DNA from: Chrysomallon squamiferum
Taxonomy: Eukaryota > Mollusca > Gastropoda > Neomphalida > Peltospiridae
DNA: 64,000 bases
Reading direction: 5' to 3'
NCBI GenBank assembly: GCA_012295275.1
Contig: CM022678.1
Coordinates: 4,790,777-4,854,776 of the forward strand
The position numbers and the translations under genes were made by a program. Under the pieces are notes generated by a model. That model was not told the DNA's origin. It worked only from the letters and a program-made list of their open reading frames with translations, and ran no database searches. Below, piece after piece: positions 10,060 through 24,800 of this stretch (position 1 is the first letter of the stretch; every line of letters starts with the position of its first letter).

Positions 10060-11381
10060 GTGTTGGAGTTTTTCTGTGCTTGCTTAAATGTTAACGATCA
10101 ACACTAACACAGCAACAAGGATAAGTCATCAAAGCGACAAGAAGGAAGTTTGTAAACGAGATTGCTACCCAATCACAGAGAAAAGGCGTTCAAGATAACT
10201 GTATTATTCATGACTACTAATCTGTTTGTTAGTGCTACTAGGCAACTACACCAAGTACGTTCATTCTAGCAAGGACTGATAAATATCAGTTAATATTTTA
10301 ACTTTGAAATAGGCAGGACATTTATCTGATCTGGTATGAAACTCGATGTTCGGACTAAAGAAGAATTCAAATTTCCCATCGCAACTAGGTCCCCATTTTT
10401 TTTTTTTTTTTTTTTTTTTCCTCCAAAGAGGACTAGACAACGTAATACCAGGAGTTGAAGAAGAAAACATATCGTAATAAAATAAAATAAGTAAATAAAT
10501 AAATAAATAAATCTGATGCTTTTCCATCGGATCATTTACCTAGAGCACCGAACGGCTTAACTGGCGATTAAAACTGTAAGAAATCTTGACATTTGTAACA
10601 CAGTGTGAAGTGAAATAACTTACTCTTATTTCGACGAATTCGCAACAAGATATAATCCAGTAGTCTTACTGATATCCATTACAATGAACTGCTCTAAAGT
10701 AGCTGGGAGCCAAATAATAAAAAAAAGCTTTCTCCATATAAAATGTTTATTATAAGATAAGAGAAGATAATTATTTTTGCGTCACAGAATTAGTCCACAC
10801 GAGAAAGCGACACTTGACAACGTATTACAAGAGGAAGATAGTGTGAACGAAAAGTTAATAATCATTTAAAATGGAAAAGGCGTGTTGGAGTAAAAGATGG
10901 TAATGATTCATGTTTTTCAGTCGTCTGGATTTTCTGAAAGGGCATCATACAAGAAAGAAAGCAGTTTTTCAACATTATAAAAGATTCATTAACTGAAATC
11001 ACCAGTGGCGTCCAGTTCTATAACTGCAGTAATAATAAGGTAATATTTACAGAACAGACAAGTAGTCAGTTTGGACAAAAAAGCATTTCGACCATTTGGG
11101 AATTCATCTAAATGATACGACAACACCTGTGAAGGGAAACTTATCACGTAAACTATTTCCTTGTTTGAAATTGTTTATTTTTAAAATAATAATAAGAAAT
11201 AAAAAAAGTAATCGTGTTATTAATTTGATGATATATCTGTGTAATCTTACATTTACTTAGACAATTAATTTATCTTTAATACAAATCAACAAGCAATTAA
11301 ATAAACGATCTATTACGCCATTAGCTGTGTCGTTTTGCTTACCAAGTAATACAGAAAGGTGAAACTACTTACCCAAGCCAT
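10060..11381 (-). pseudogene. Relic leader of a lost TLR copy (dead exon B, exon A, no receptor exon)
   Basis: At 10,629-10,624 the exon B sequence recurs, but the start codon reads ATA instead of ATG. The 3' neighbour (about 10,270-10,560) resembles intron sequence next to exon B in other copies, yet no receptor exon follows. Upstream, a well-kept exon A (ATGGCTTGG|GTAAGTAG) lies at 11,381-11,373 with a MEF2-like box at 11,595-11,586. The simplest reading is that the receptor exon was deleted, leaving its leader between gene 2 and gene 3. Exon A here could still act as a distant first exon of gene 2. Confidence 0.5.
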
Positions 11382-11585
11382 AGCAGAATGTAATTTCTTT
11401 CCCAGTTTAAAAAATCAGCTATTATTAGTATTATTGTTGTTGTTGTTTCTCTTGTTATTGTTCCTGTTGTTTTGGTTGGTGCTGTTGTTATGCTTGTTTA
11501 ATTATTGACTGACCAACAGAAACATACCAACAAGGCAAAGTGATCACAGCCCAGGAAGGAAATTTTTTATCTAAAATAATTCATT

Positions 11586-11595
11586 CTAAATATGG
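11586..11595 (-). promoter_or_regulatory. Diverged MEF2-like box and nearby TATA-like element
   Basis: CCATATTTAG on the minus strand is one base off the MEF2 consensus. TTATATAAA (11,623-11,615) lies just upstream. The context matches the boxes of genes 1 and 5, about 210 bases upstream of the exon A ATG. Confidence 0.25.
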
Positions 11596-11834
11596 AACTA
11601 AATAAAGCAGACAGTTTATATAACGGGTTAAAATTAGATACCCTACATGGCCATAAATACTATTTTTTAAATTTGGGAAAAAAAAAAAAAAAAAAAAAAA
11701 TTAAAACGAAAAATTAAAAATTAAAAAATTAAAAATAAGTAAAAAAAGAAAAATTATGGATTAAAATACTCTGCGGTAAGATTAATCATTGAAGGAGAAA
11801 ATTATTTTTTCATGAAAGACTTTTTTTTTCTTTT

Positions 11835-12280
11835 GTCATGATTGTGGATAATATTAAATCGGCTACTTTTCAGTTCAGAAATGAAACATTAGAGCACGTT
11901 GCTCGACTGATAGTAGAAGGCTCTGTTGTAAAACTGACAAATGTGAATTGTCGAGAAAGCTACATGCACGATCACACAGATAAAACGGGTATTAGACAAT
12001 TATGCTAATGTTGACCTACTGATCTCTGTGTCTCAGTGTTTCTAGGCAACCCACACCGAAGAGATCTGAAATGAACAAGGTCATCATTTGTTTGCTTGAC
12101 ACATTAAAAAATCAGGTAGGGAGGCCTACATTTTGTAAAGTTTTTATTTTCTTCGATTATTACGTGGATACGTTATCGACTCTGAAAAACAAAACATGCA
12201 GTAACCAGTTAATCTTCTTCATTTAGTAATTGTTACCATGGGACTAGTATAGCGAAGGTAGCTCATTTGATACGGACCTT
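11835..12280. repeat. Conserved TLR upstream block
   Basis: A block containing AAATCGGCTACTTTTCAG, a run of unique sequence and CTGATCTCTGTGTCTCAGTG recurs at about 1850-2035, 18,455-18,720 and inverted at 53,330-53,580. Shorter forms are at 55,880-55,975 and 61,835-61,915. It always lies upstream of exon A. A short open frame in some copies is not preserved between them, so it is treated as non-coding and possibly promoter-distal. Further on (about 12,185-12,290) are pieces of the block described at 18,880-19,060. Confidence 0.6.
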
Positions 12281-12299
12281 AGCTATTTATTATCGTATA

Positions 12300-12500
12300 T
12301 TTATTTATTTATTATAACTCGGGCAGTACATATTTGAAATATACAATACTTCATTAATATATATTTACAATATACAATAGTACTTTTAACACATATTTAG
12401 AAAATACAATAACTGTCTTAATATACATCTATACAAAAAAAGTAAAATATCTCTCTTAATACAAATCTAGAATATATATTTATATACTTGAGAGTATTTA
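12300..12500. repeat. Orphan copy of the TLR 3'-flank tandem repeat
   Basis: Repeated units such as ACATATTTAGAAAATACAAT match the degenerate repeat that follows the stop codons of genes 2 and 3. No TLR exon is next to it. It supports a lost gene copy in this interval. Confidence 0.45.
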
Positions 12501-13500
12501 TCTTCTATATGATGCACTGCGCCAACATGCCCAGTTGATCCAGTGCAGATATGTGTCTTTAGATATTAATAATTTAAAAGAAAATAATAAATCAGGGTAT
12601 TTGAAGCTGATCCTAAATAATGAAATTTTCTTTTAAGCTATCTGAGGGTTTATTTCCCGATCTGCACTAGAATTAGTGGCTGAAATGCCAAAAACGGATC
12701 CGAACCTGACTCTCCTGACTTAAATGTGCATTTTTGTTTATATATCTATGTTTGTCAGTTTATGTATGAATGCGTGTGTTTAATCATATGTGTATTTGTG
12801 GATACGTAAATGATGTCTGCGTAAAATCTGGTATGAAATGTTTCGTAATTATTACTCTCTCTGTATTTAGCAACTACACAAAATTATCAATGTTAAAATA
12901 GCGTGTTAAATCAATAATTAATTTGAGTTGTGTTTCGAATCGTCATTCTGAACTCTGCTGGTAGTTTGTTTATCAGTATAATACTTTTCTTGAAATCAAC
13001 CGAAGATCTGTTTCACAAGGACACAAACTCGCAGCAGACTGAGTTACTTAAATGCAGGAGTAGGGAAACCAGTTAAAACAAAATTATTTCGCAAGTATAC
13101 AAGAACAAAAAAAAAGAGAGAAAAAAAAAGATTTACTAGATATCATTAGAAAAAGAGATGATAAATTTCAAAATAAGTAAATAAATAAATAGGTAAAAAT
13201 AAGTAATTTTTTTTTTTTGCTTATTCGTTTCTTTATTGTTTTTTGGTTTATTTATTATTTATTTATTTACTTATTTATTTATTTATTCATATATTTATTT
13301 ATGTACAGACAATAAAGCAGAACGATACTTTGACATAATGTGAGATGATATAAAATATCGTAATTAATGGTGTTTACTGATTTTTTTAACGTCATCTTTA
13401 GCTGGATATATCTGATTCATATCGTCATCCATCTCTGCGAATGGATTCCTTTCTCCTTTGTGAGGTCGTGACTCGACTTTCTGCGGTCGTATAGCTGAAC
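12501..13500. other. Non-coding spacer with TLR 3'-flank paralogy
   Basis: No gene seen. From about 12,880 onward it is the paralog of 5140 onward (shared AACTCTGCTGGTAGTTTGTT and following AT-rich tracts). At 12,822-12,850 a fragment of the element flanking the (GA)n tracts (ATGAAATGTTTCG) appears. Confidence 0.5.
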
Positions 13501-13870
13501 AGTGAGTATTTACAATTCGGTGAACATTCCTCAGTGACCACATAGTCAGAATATGCTATGCTGACTTGCAACATATTTAGAATATAGATTGTCTTAATCA
13601 GCACATATCTGGAATATATACATCCTTCAAAAAACGTTCAGAAATTACATCACCTCTCTTATCATATATATTTATATATAGAAAGCCTCTTAAGATATAC
13701 TTAGAACATGCAATGCCTAACTCAAAACGTACATCATATATACAGTGTACCATAATGTATAGCATATATACAAAACTTCACACATTTAGAATACGTAATA
13801 CTTGTTTAATATATATTTTGAATACACAATAGTTGCCTTAACACACACACACAAACACACAGACACAAAC

Positions 13871-13914
<44 letters not shown>

Positions 13915-14060
13915 TGATAGATATTTAGAATATGCGATGCCTTACTGTGCATTTATATGGAATAAACAATCCTTCTTTTAATATATATTTAAAATAAACA
14001 ATACCTCAAAATATTGGTATCTGATTTATTACGTAATTGTTTCATACATATCTTGCTATC
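13500..14060 (-). repeat. 3' flank of TLR gene 3 with degenerate tandem repeats
   Basis: Same loosely repeated AT-rich units as downstream of gene 2, interrupted by a compound (CA)n/(AT)n/(GT)n tract at 13,834-13,914. Probably 3' untranslated or immediate downstream sequence. Confidence 0.6.
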
Positions 14061-14076
14061 TGTTCAAGCGACCAGT

Positions 14077-16753
14077 TCACTTCAGAAGACGATTTAGGAC
14101 TTCCCAAGATGTTTCATCACTTTCGTCAGGAATTGGCAGAACGGAATCTTCGTGAACCACACACAGAAGATTGTCTGGCACCTGGAAAGGATCGTGCTTG
14201 TCTCGCAGGAGGATGAGTCGTTTTGGTATCAACTCGGCAATGGAGTAGAGGGCTGCAGCGTGAGTCGTGTACACGAACCATTCGTCTTCCAGAAAGTTCT
14301 CCGATATAACCAGAACCATTTTCCAGCTGTTACGAATTGCTGTCAGAATGGAATTCGCTCTGTCCTCTCCGGGAATTCCGTCTCGGTCGTGAAGGTAGAT
14401 TCGATAGTTAAATCGATCTTCCAAAATTATTCTCAGTTTTGTGCAGGCAAATTCGTAATCTTGTTCTGCGTATCCTACAAAAACGTCGTACTGGAAATCC
14501 TCTCGTTTTGGAATTCTGACACCTTTGGTGAAAAGTTTAACGAAAAATACAACAATCTGAGTCTTGTGCTTGAGAACCAGAACAAAACAAAGAAACGAAG
14601 CTATGCAAAACGCAAACAGCAGTATCGATATGAAGAGGACATTTCTTCCCGTGCATTTTTGCCATAACTGGTCCTCGTCAATGTCGTCAAAAAGAACACG
14701 GCTGTCACTCCCAAAATAACAGTGGTATGAAAAGTTATGAAATCTCGTGTCAAGGTATGTTGCTCTTTTCATCCAAAGAACGAAGTCCATTGTTTCACAA
14801 GTACAAGAAAAGGGATTGCCTAGTAAGAATAAAGTGAAATTCGTTTTATTATTGGCATGATTATCTAATGACTGAATTGATTGTAGACTGAGAGAGGTTA
14901 TTGAGTTGTGAGATAAATCTAGCATTTCCAGATGTGGCGTGTAATCTAATTTGAATGGTATTTCCCTAAAAAAGTTACTGGACAGAGAGATACGTCTCAA
15001 ATTCTTGTTCGAGCGAAAAACTTCTTCTTGAAAATCGTGAATGTTGTTCTCAGCAAGCTCCAGCGTTTCTAGCCGAACTAGTTTCTCAAACAATCGAGCA
15101 GAATGCCGAAGGAAATAATTTCTAGGAAGACCCACACCGTTTAAATTGAGATTCCTTAAAGCGTGAAAATTATCGAAAAATGCTTCGTCGAGTATGAGTT
15201 GTCTGATATAAGCAAGTTTCAAGGTTTTAAGTTTGTTCATTCCATACACAGTCGCTTCTAACTGGACCGTTTCGGCGTAACTTATTGATACATTTTCCAC
15301 GATGTTATTCGATGTTACATTTACGATGCTGCCTTCCGGTAACTTGAGTATGTACTCAGTGTTATCCATAAAGAAAGTCTTCAATTTCGGTGGCAAAGGT
15401 ATGAGATAGGTTCTCTTACCCTGCACGAAATTAGACTGCTGTCGGTTAGCGGGCAAATATGTCGAACCTTGAGCAGATATGTAAATGAATTCTAGACCTA
15501 AGTGTGAAAGATGGGGTACAAGAGATCCAACGTTGTACAAACCATGGATTGCATTCCCACTGAAGTAAAGTTTAAGAAGACAGCTGGCAATTCTTTGACC
15601 CAAAATACTTATATAGTCAATATAAAGAATTCGATTGTTTGCCAAATTCATTTCTGATAGACAGATACTTGATCCATACCAAAGTGTATCCTTCCATAAT
15701 ATTTCATCGATCACAGTAACCTTCGCCAGTTCTTCATAACGTTTATATTCTACACTTTCAAAGTCTACAGAGGTAATGTTTCTTTTCCGAAGACCATACA
15801 AACTGAGAAATGCTTTGTGCAATCCCAGACGATAGTCGTTGCTGAGTTTTAATATTTTGAGAGACACAAGTGGTGCATAAGCATTCACTTCTATGTTGTG
15901 AAGACGTGTACAGAACGATAAGTCGAGAGTATGGATGATGGAAGAGTTGAAAATCATGAAAGTATCGTTGAAGATTTGTGAAACGTGGCAGTTTGCTTCA
16001 CGTCCTGAGAAAGACAGATGCAGAAGATTCATCAGATGTTTATAGTCCTCGCTAAATGTCAGATTATCTCCAGAATCTACTGTTAGATTCTCAAGAGATT
16101 TAACGTTTCTGAGAACGGAACCAATAAATTTCAAATCAGCTTTACCCTGAACATTTTTTCCTATATTGAGATACCTAAGGTGTGTCAGATTAGATAAAAC
16201 GTCCACTGGAAATGATATGTTGTTGTACTGGAGTGTGTTATTTTTTAAGTATAAGATCTCTAACTTTTCACAGGCTGCAAAAGCATTGGGTGGAAGATAT
16301 TTTAGACCATTTTTGTTGAGATTCAAATACACGAGATTGGTGTAACCGATGAAGTCACCTTGTTTTATAGTTATTTTGTTTTTGCTGACATCTAAAGCCG
16401 TAATTTTTTCTTTCAGCTTCGAGTTATTATTAAAACGAGGAATTCTGGTTAGGTTTGTTCCGCTACAGTCAGCGAACAGTCCTCCGTACTTGACAGAATG
16501 TACAATACTACAGTTTCCTTGATGTTTCTCGTTTGCAAGTGAACCGGAAAATCTCACAATGAAAAGAAGTGTCAAGAAGATCAAACGACGAATCTAAAGG
16601 AGAATAAAAATAAATAATGTGTTATTAGAATCCGTAGATATCAATTAATATTTTAACTTTGAAAATTGAAATGGTCTGATATGATAAAAATATCGGGACT
16701 TAAATAGGAATCTCGATATTATTAATTCAGTGTAAAATTACTTTCTCTCGCAT
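14077..16753 (-). CDS. Toll-like receptor gene 3 (intact, with altered start-exon donor)
   Basis: Full-length paralog of gene 2 with the same architecture and receptor-exon length. The main exon is 16,593-14,077. The equivalent of the ATGAGA|GTAAGT junction reads ATGCGAGAGAAAGTAATT: the normal donor GT has become GA and two bases are inserted. A GT four bases further on (GTAATT) would give a coding start at 16,753-16,742 (M-R-E-K) that still enters the main exon in frame, predicting 842 residues. TIR box 1 YDVFVGYAEQD and box 2 HDRDGIPG are unchanged, and the transmembrane helix and C-terminal cap are intact. The ectodomain differs from gene 2 mainly in the 15,420-15,490 stretch. Use of the shifted donor is a prediction; transcription from exon A could bypass it. 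Confidence 0.9.
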
Positions 16754-16814
16754 TTGGTCGAATTCCCAACAACAGATGTAATCCAGTGGTCTTACTGATA
16801 TGCATTACAATGAA
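16742..16814 (-). other. Exon B of TLR gene 3 (73 nt, shifted donor)
   Basis: Acceptor as in other copies. Two inserted bases plus a donor moved by four bases lengthen the exon by six, keeping the reading frame. The putative donor GTAATT is weaker than the GTAAGT of other genes. Confidence 0.55.
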
Positions 16815-17473
16815 CTGTTTTAAATTAGGAGCGAACCGATTATCATAGTTTTTAAAGAATTAAAAAACGTTTCGCCATATAAAAAATATTTATCATAACA
16901 TAAGATAAGATAATGAATTATTTCCCATATGAAAATTCTTTTTGCATCAGAGGGTTAGGACTCTTACGAAAATACAAAACGTGACAACATATTGCATGAG
17001 TGAGATTTGAAAATTAAACTGCGTTTGGAACAGAAGATGGTAGTAGCTCATATTTTTTGGTGGTTTGGATTTTCTAAAACAAAAGGAACAGAATACAAGA
17101 AGGGAGACAGTGTTTATCAAGTGATAAGGTAATGTTTACACAACAGAGAAGTAGCCATGTTTCGACCAATGATAGGACACCTGTAAAGGCATGCTTTTCA
17201 AATAAACTACTTCCTTGTGTAAAATTCTCAATTTTTATAATAAAACTTAAGAATCCGGTTATTAGTTTTTTTCAAACTGACAATGAAAGAATAACCACAG
17301 AAACAAAGAAAAGAAAAAAAAGACGAGATAATACATCTCTATAATCTCACATTTATTTAGACAATTAATTTGTGTATAATACCAAATGAACAAGCAATGA
17401 AATGAACAAACTATTACGCCATTAGCTCTGTCGTTTCGCTTAGCAAGTATTACGGATAGGTAAAACTACTTAC

Positions 17474-17482
17474 CAAGGACAT
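17474..17482 (-). other. Exon A of TLR gene 3 (ATG TCC TTG then GTAAG)
   Basis: Lies 659 nt upstream of exon B, as in genes 1 and 2. The tryptophan codon is replaced by TTG; the ATG and donor are kept. Confidence 0.5.
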
Positions 17483-17931
17483 AGTAGAATGTTATATCCT
17501 TTCCGAGTTTAAATAATCAGTAGTTAGTATTATTGTAGTACTTGTTGGAGTTGGAGTTCTTGTTGTGCTTGCTTAAATGTTAACGATCAACACTAACACA
17601 GCAACAAGGATGTGTGATCAAAGCGACAAGAAGGATGTTTGTAAACGAGATTTCTACCCAATCACAGATTTAGAAGATAGCTATGTTATTCCTGACTACT
17701 AAATGATACGTAACCTGTGAAGGGAAAGTTATCACGTAAACTATATGAAATTATTTATAAAAAAAAAAAAAAAAAAAAAAAACGAGGTGATATATATCTG
17801 TAATCTGATTTTTATTTAGACAATTAATTTATCTTTAATACAAGTCAACAAGCAATTAAATAAACGATCTATTACGCCATTAGCTGTGTCGTTTTGCTTA
17901 CCAAGTAATACAGAAAGGTGAAACTACTTAC

Positions 17932-17940
17932 CCAAGCCAT
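17932..17940 (-). other. Second exon A copy upstream of gene 3 (ATG GCT TGG then GTAAG)
   Basis: Its surroundings (17,700-18,120) are nearly identical to 11,130-11,560, so it descends from the same unit as the relic leader there. No exon B or receptor exon belongs to it. It is an alternative first exon of gene 3 or a relic. Confidence 0.4.
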
Positions 17941-18444
17941 AGCAGAATGTAATTTCTTTCCCAGTTTAAAAAATCAGCTATTATTATTATTATTGTTGTT
18001 GTTTCTCTTGTTATTGTTGCTGTTGTTTTGGTTGGTGCTGTTGTTATGCTTGTTTAATTATTGACTGACCAACAGAAACATACCAACAAGTCAAAGTGAT
18101 CACAGCCCAGGAAGGAGTTTTGTTATCCTTAGTCGCGGAGCAAGGGATGTGGGCCATTCAAACGGTAACGGCAGACATAAACGAATTCATTCGGTGAATA
18201 TCTTTTCTATCGGAATAGAGATTTTGGTTTTCGAAATAAAATCTTTGTAGAAAAAATTAAAAAATTAAAAAATATTAAGAATAAAAACTTAAAAAAGTAA
18301 AAATATATTTTAAAAAAAAGTAAAAAAGTAAAGGTAAATAAAAAATAAAAATTACGGATTAAAATGAAAATACTCTAATGTAAGATTAATGATTGAAGGA
18401 GAAAAATATTTTTAGATGAGTGAATTATTATTATTAATTTTTTT

Positions 18445-18720
18445 ATGTTTTGTTTTATCATGATTGTGGATAATATTAAATCGGCTACTTTCCAGTTCAG
18501 TACTAAAACATTACAGCACGTTGCTCAGTTGATAGTAGAAGGCTCTGTTGTAAAACTGACAAATGTGAATTGTCGAGAAAACCAAACGATCACACAGATA
18601 AAACGGGTATTAGACAATTATGCTGATGTTGACCTACTGATCTCTGTGTCTCAGTGTTTCTAGGCAACCCACACCTAACAGGTCTGAAATGAACAAGGTC
18701 ATCATTTGTTTGCTTGACAC
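18445..18720. repeat. Conserved TLR upstream block, gene 3 copy
   Basis: Close match to the block at 11,835-12,090 and, inverted, at 53,330-53,580. A 72-codon open frame here is not kept in the other copies, so coding is unlikely. Confidence 0.55.
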
Positions 18721-18879
18721 ATTAAAAAACAAGGAAGAGAGAACGTGTGGCGTACTCGGGTAGGGAGGCCTACATTTTGTCAAGTTTATATCGCTTAAAG
18801 TTTTTATTTTCTTCCATTATTACGTGGATACGTTATCGACTCTGAAAAACAAAACATGAAGGAACGAACTAATCTTCTT

Positions 18880-19060
18880 CATTCAGAAGCTGATACGTTA
18901 GGACTATTATAGGGAAGGTAACCAATAGTTCTCAAGCAACAAACTGCGATTTGAGATTAGAAAATATTTCTTGCCCCATCAACCCCGTCATCGCTTGACC
19001 CATTTGATACGGACCTTAGCGTACCCATAATTCCTAAAAAAAAAAACCTTTTTTTTTTTA
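18880..19060. repeat. Edge of the left TLR arm, inverted relative to 55,235-55,430 and 61,190-61,370
   Basis: Sequence including GATACGGACCTTAGCGTACC and AACAAACTGCGATTTGAGATT recurs as its reverse complement at about 55,235-55,430 and 61,190-61,370 in the right arm. Beyond about 19,060 the paralogy to TLR units stops, except for one (GA)n-type element near 19,800. Confidence 0.6.
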
Positions 19061-19795
19061 GCAATGACGGCAGATTCCGAGATGTAGTGAATGCGTGTAC
19101 ATTCAGTTGTGTGTTTTAAAGTATTCAGTGTAAATAAATAACTTCAGTGTTTACGGGGAACATCAGTTTAGTAACAGGGGGAGGAAAATAAAAGACACGA
19201 CGTTGTTAGAGATGACAATGCTAATGGCGCTCGCTGTCTAAATGTATCTCTGATTTATACGTGTTGTATAGCAGTGTGAGATCAAATATCAGTTTGTGTT
19301 GTGTGGGGGAATTTCCTGTAAGGACGTAATTGAAAAATCTGAAAATAAAGCGAAGTACAGCTGAATAAGCAAAAGTGATATATATATATATATATATATC
19401 TATATTTAACCAAAAATATTTAGCAAGGTTTTGTAAATTAAAATAAAGTGGTAAAACTGGGTAAAATGTTAGTCGCATTTGCCCTGTCTCTTTGGGTAAT
19501 CAAAAATAACACCATTTGTCACATCACAGGCTGCTTTGGGTACTGCATGTGCAAAATGCAGTTTTTGAAGATATTTATAATACCTTGAAAAAGTTTCTTC
19601 TTTTTTTTTTCAAATATTTTTTGTTGTTGTTGTTGTTTTGCATTTGGGATTGCTATTCTTTTACATCTTCAGTGGATAATTAAAATAAATGCGTTAGCAC
19701 TGCTACTAGCGATTAAACATGAGTGGTGTTTATAATCGTGTTTAGGTGTGTATATCTCTACGTGTGCGTATATAATTGTATGTGTATGTGTGTGT

Positions 19796-19819
19796 AAAAT
19801 CCGATATGAAATGTTTCCG

Positions 19820-19918
<99 letters not shown>

Positions 19919-19926
19919 CCCCCCCC

Positions 19927-19961
<35 letters not shown>

Positions 19962-19965
19962 ATAC
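19796..19965. repeat. Compound (GT)n(CT)n(C)n(CA)n microsatellite with element flank
   Basis: A tract of GT, then about 55 bp of CT, a short C-run with CTCT, then CA. Just before it, ATCCGATATGAAATGTTTCC matches the inverted flank of the (GA)n elements at 52.6, 55.0 and 60.9 kb. Open frames across it are repeat translations. Confidence 0.85.
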
Positions 19966-20310
19966 AGAGCATACATTCACACTATCCCATTCAGCTCTAT
20001 TTTGCAAGTAGCGTCATAAAGAACCTCGCCTGTAAACAGAAATTATATTCCGCATGTAAAACGATCGAATATGACGTGGGTGAAATCAATTCCTGTCGAC
20101 ACTTTGATAATCCCTGTTATTATGTTGGTTCAGATACCTGCATCAGCCAACAGATCTCGCATGAAGTGGTCGTTACAGTCCACTGAGGTACTGAAAGCAT
20201 CGCCGATGCTGTAGATTTTTAAAAATCTAAACGAATTCAACTGGCATCAATGCAATATGACGTGTTTCTGGTTCGTAAATATCTCTACATTTTTCCTGTT
20301 ACGTAGAAAC

Positions 20311-20420
20311 GATGGAGGGAGTTAGATAAGTATTAGATAAGTATTAATTAATACTTATTAATTAATAAGTATTAATTGATGGAGGGAGTTAGATAAGTGT
20401 TAGATAAGTATTAATTAATT
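20311..20420. repeat. Short tandem duplication (period 67) with palindrome
   Basis: GATGGAGGGAGTTAGATAAG occurs at 20,311 and 20,378 with matching following sequence. Between them AAGTATTAATTAATACTT (20,339-20,356) is a perfect palindrome. Confidence 0.75.
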
Positions 20421-20729
20421 ATTTCTTTTCGGTCGATAATAACAATAATAATATAAGAACAAAAATATGTTACTTTTTGTTATATAATGTCAAGTAATAA
20501 TAGTTGGGTTATATGCTCCTTTTGTATATTTTATATAGTGGAGTGTTGTCTATGAAATGTCAAGTATGATCTATAAACTATACATGAAGAAAATCGTAAA
20601 TTTCACATGCTGAAAGGAATTACTTAAATATTATAATTTTCTTATATTGATATAACGAAGATCCAGCGATTAATCGTATTAGTTTCAGTATAATGCACTG
20701 AAAGAAAAGCACGTACATAGCTGTCAACA

Positions 20730-20731
20730 CA

Positions 20732-20784
<53 letters not shown>

Positions 20785-20793
20785 ATACATATA
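20730..20793. repeat. (CA)n microsatellite
   Basis: CA dinucleotide run of about 45 bp followed by imperfect CA-rich sequence. Confidence 0.9.
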
Positions 20794-21066
20794 TTTAAAT
20801 TGTGTTTTTTATAATAAATACTACTCAATATTGTGATGTCATAGAAAAGAGAACGTCACAGTATTATTATGTAATATAATATTATATTAATAATGTTAAC
20901 TTTTTAACATCTGTTACGCAAATAGTGATAATGTTAAACAAATGATCTTACAAAGAATCTTTCTACCATCGCCTATAAGAAAAATCAATAGTCATATTTT
21001 GGTTGGAGGGTCAGATTATTTATAAAGATGAATTTTCTGCCAGCAACCTTTAAGTGTAAGTGTTTG

Positions 21067-21145
<79 letters not shown>
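21067..21145. repeat. (CT)n microsatellite
   Basis: Uninterrupted CT run of about 79 bp. Confidence 0.95.
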
Positions 21146-21151
<6 letters not shown>

Positions 21152-21295
21152 CTGTGTCTGATTAAACGGGTAAAAAAATGTTCGTAACTCTTGGGCTGTT
21201 TAATTTTTAAATTGTTTATTCAAAATCGATGAAAAGTATTGAACAAATAAATGCAGCACATGAAAACAAATAAAACAAGAAAGAATATTAAAAGC

Positions 21296-21341
<46 letters not shown>

Positions 21342-21507
21342 GAAGAAGGAGAAGAAGAAGAAGAAGAAGAAGAGAAAAAAATTTAAAAAATTAAAAGTTA
21401 AAAATAAGAAGAAACTGAAAGAAAAAAGGAGAAGAAAGAAAGAAAGAAAAAAATGACTAAATTAAGAATAAAATGAAAACAGTATCGTAAACAACAGGAA
21501 CCGTAAC

Positions 21508-21568
<61 letters not shown>

Positions 21569-21600
21569 ATAAAAAGAGGAAGAAGAAGAAGAAGGAGAAA
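21296..21600. repeat. (AAT)n, (AAG)n and (AGT)n microsatellites
   Basis: An AAT run at 21,297-21,341 is followed by AAG/GAA-rich sequence. An AGT run of about 20 units lies at 21,509-21,568. All are non-coding low complexity. Confidence 0.9.
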
Positions 21601-24449
<2,849 letters not shown>

Positions 24450-24639
24450 TAAAACAAAAGATATTTTATAATTTTTTTTTTTTTTTTTTAAACGGTCAAT
24501 ATATACCAGCATATCTATACAATACAAATCACTACATCAGTGTACTTGTTTAATACCTAGCTGGCCATTAACTTAATGAATCAAATTTATCAAAAAATTA
24601 ATACTTGTCTTACCAAACTACTAAGTTTAGTATGACAGG

Positions 24640-24800
24640 CGTACTATCCACCAGGACAAAGGGAAACAATCGACAAGACGACGAGCAAGATGATGGAGAG
24701 ACGAACCGGATGAAAATCTCGCAGAAAATACAGCAGGACTGGAAGACGTAGAAACGATAAGTGGATCTATTATGAAACTAATAAAGCTTTCGCTTCAGGG
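24640..24800 (+). mobile_element. Possible remnant of a retroelement 3' end
   Basis: One frame reads G-K-Q-S-T-R-R-R-A-R-stop-W-R-D-E-P-D-E-N-L, and after a frame shift DWKT followed by RNDKW. This resembles the basic R-W-x-D-D ... D-W ... W pattern often found at the C-terminal end of non-LTR retrotransposon polyproteins. The frame is broken and short, so the assignment is weak. No other retroelement domain was found nearby. Confidence 0.25.

Noticed and set aside
18445-18663. 72-codon open frame in the conserved TLR upstream block
   Set aside because: The equivalent sequences at 11,837, 1850 and 53,580 do not keep the frame, so conservation is at DNA level only.
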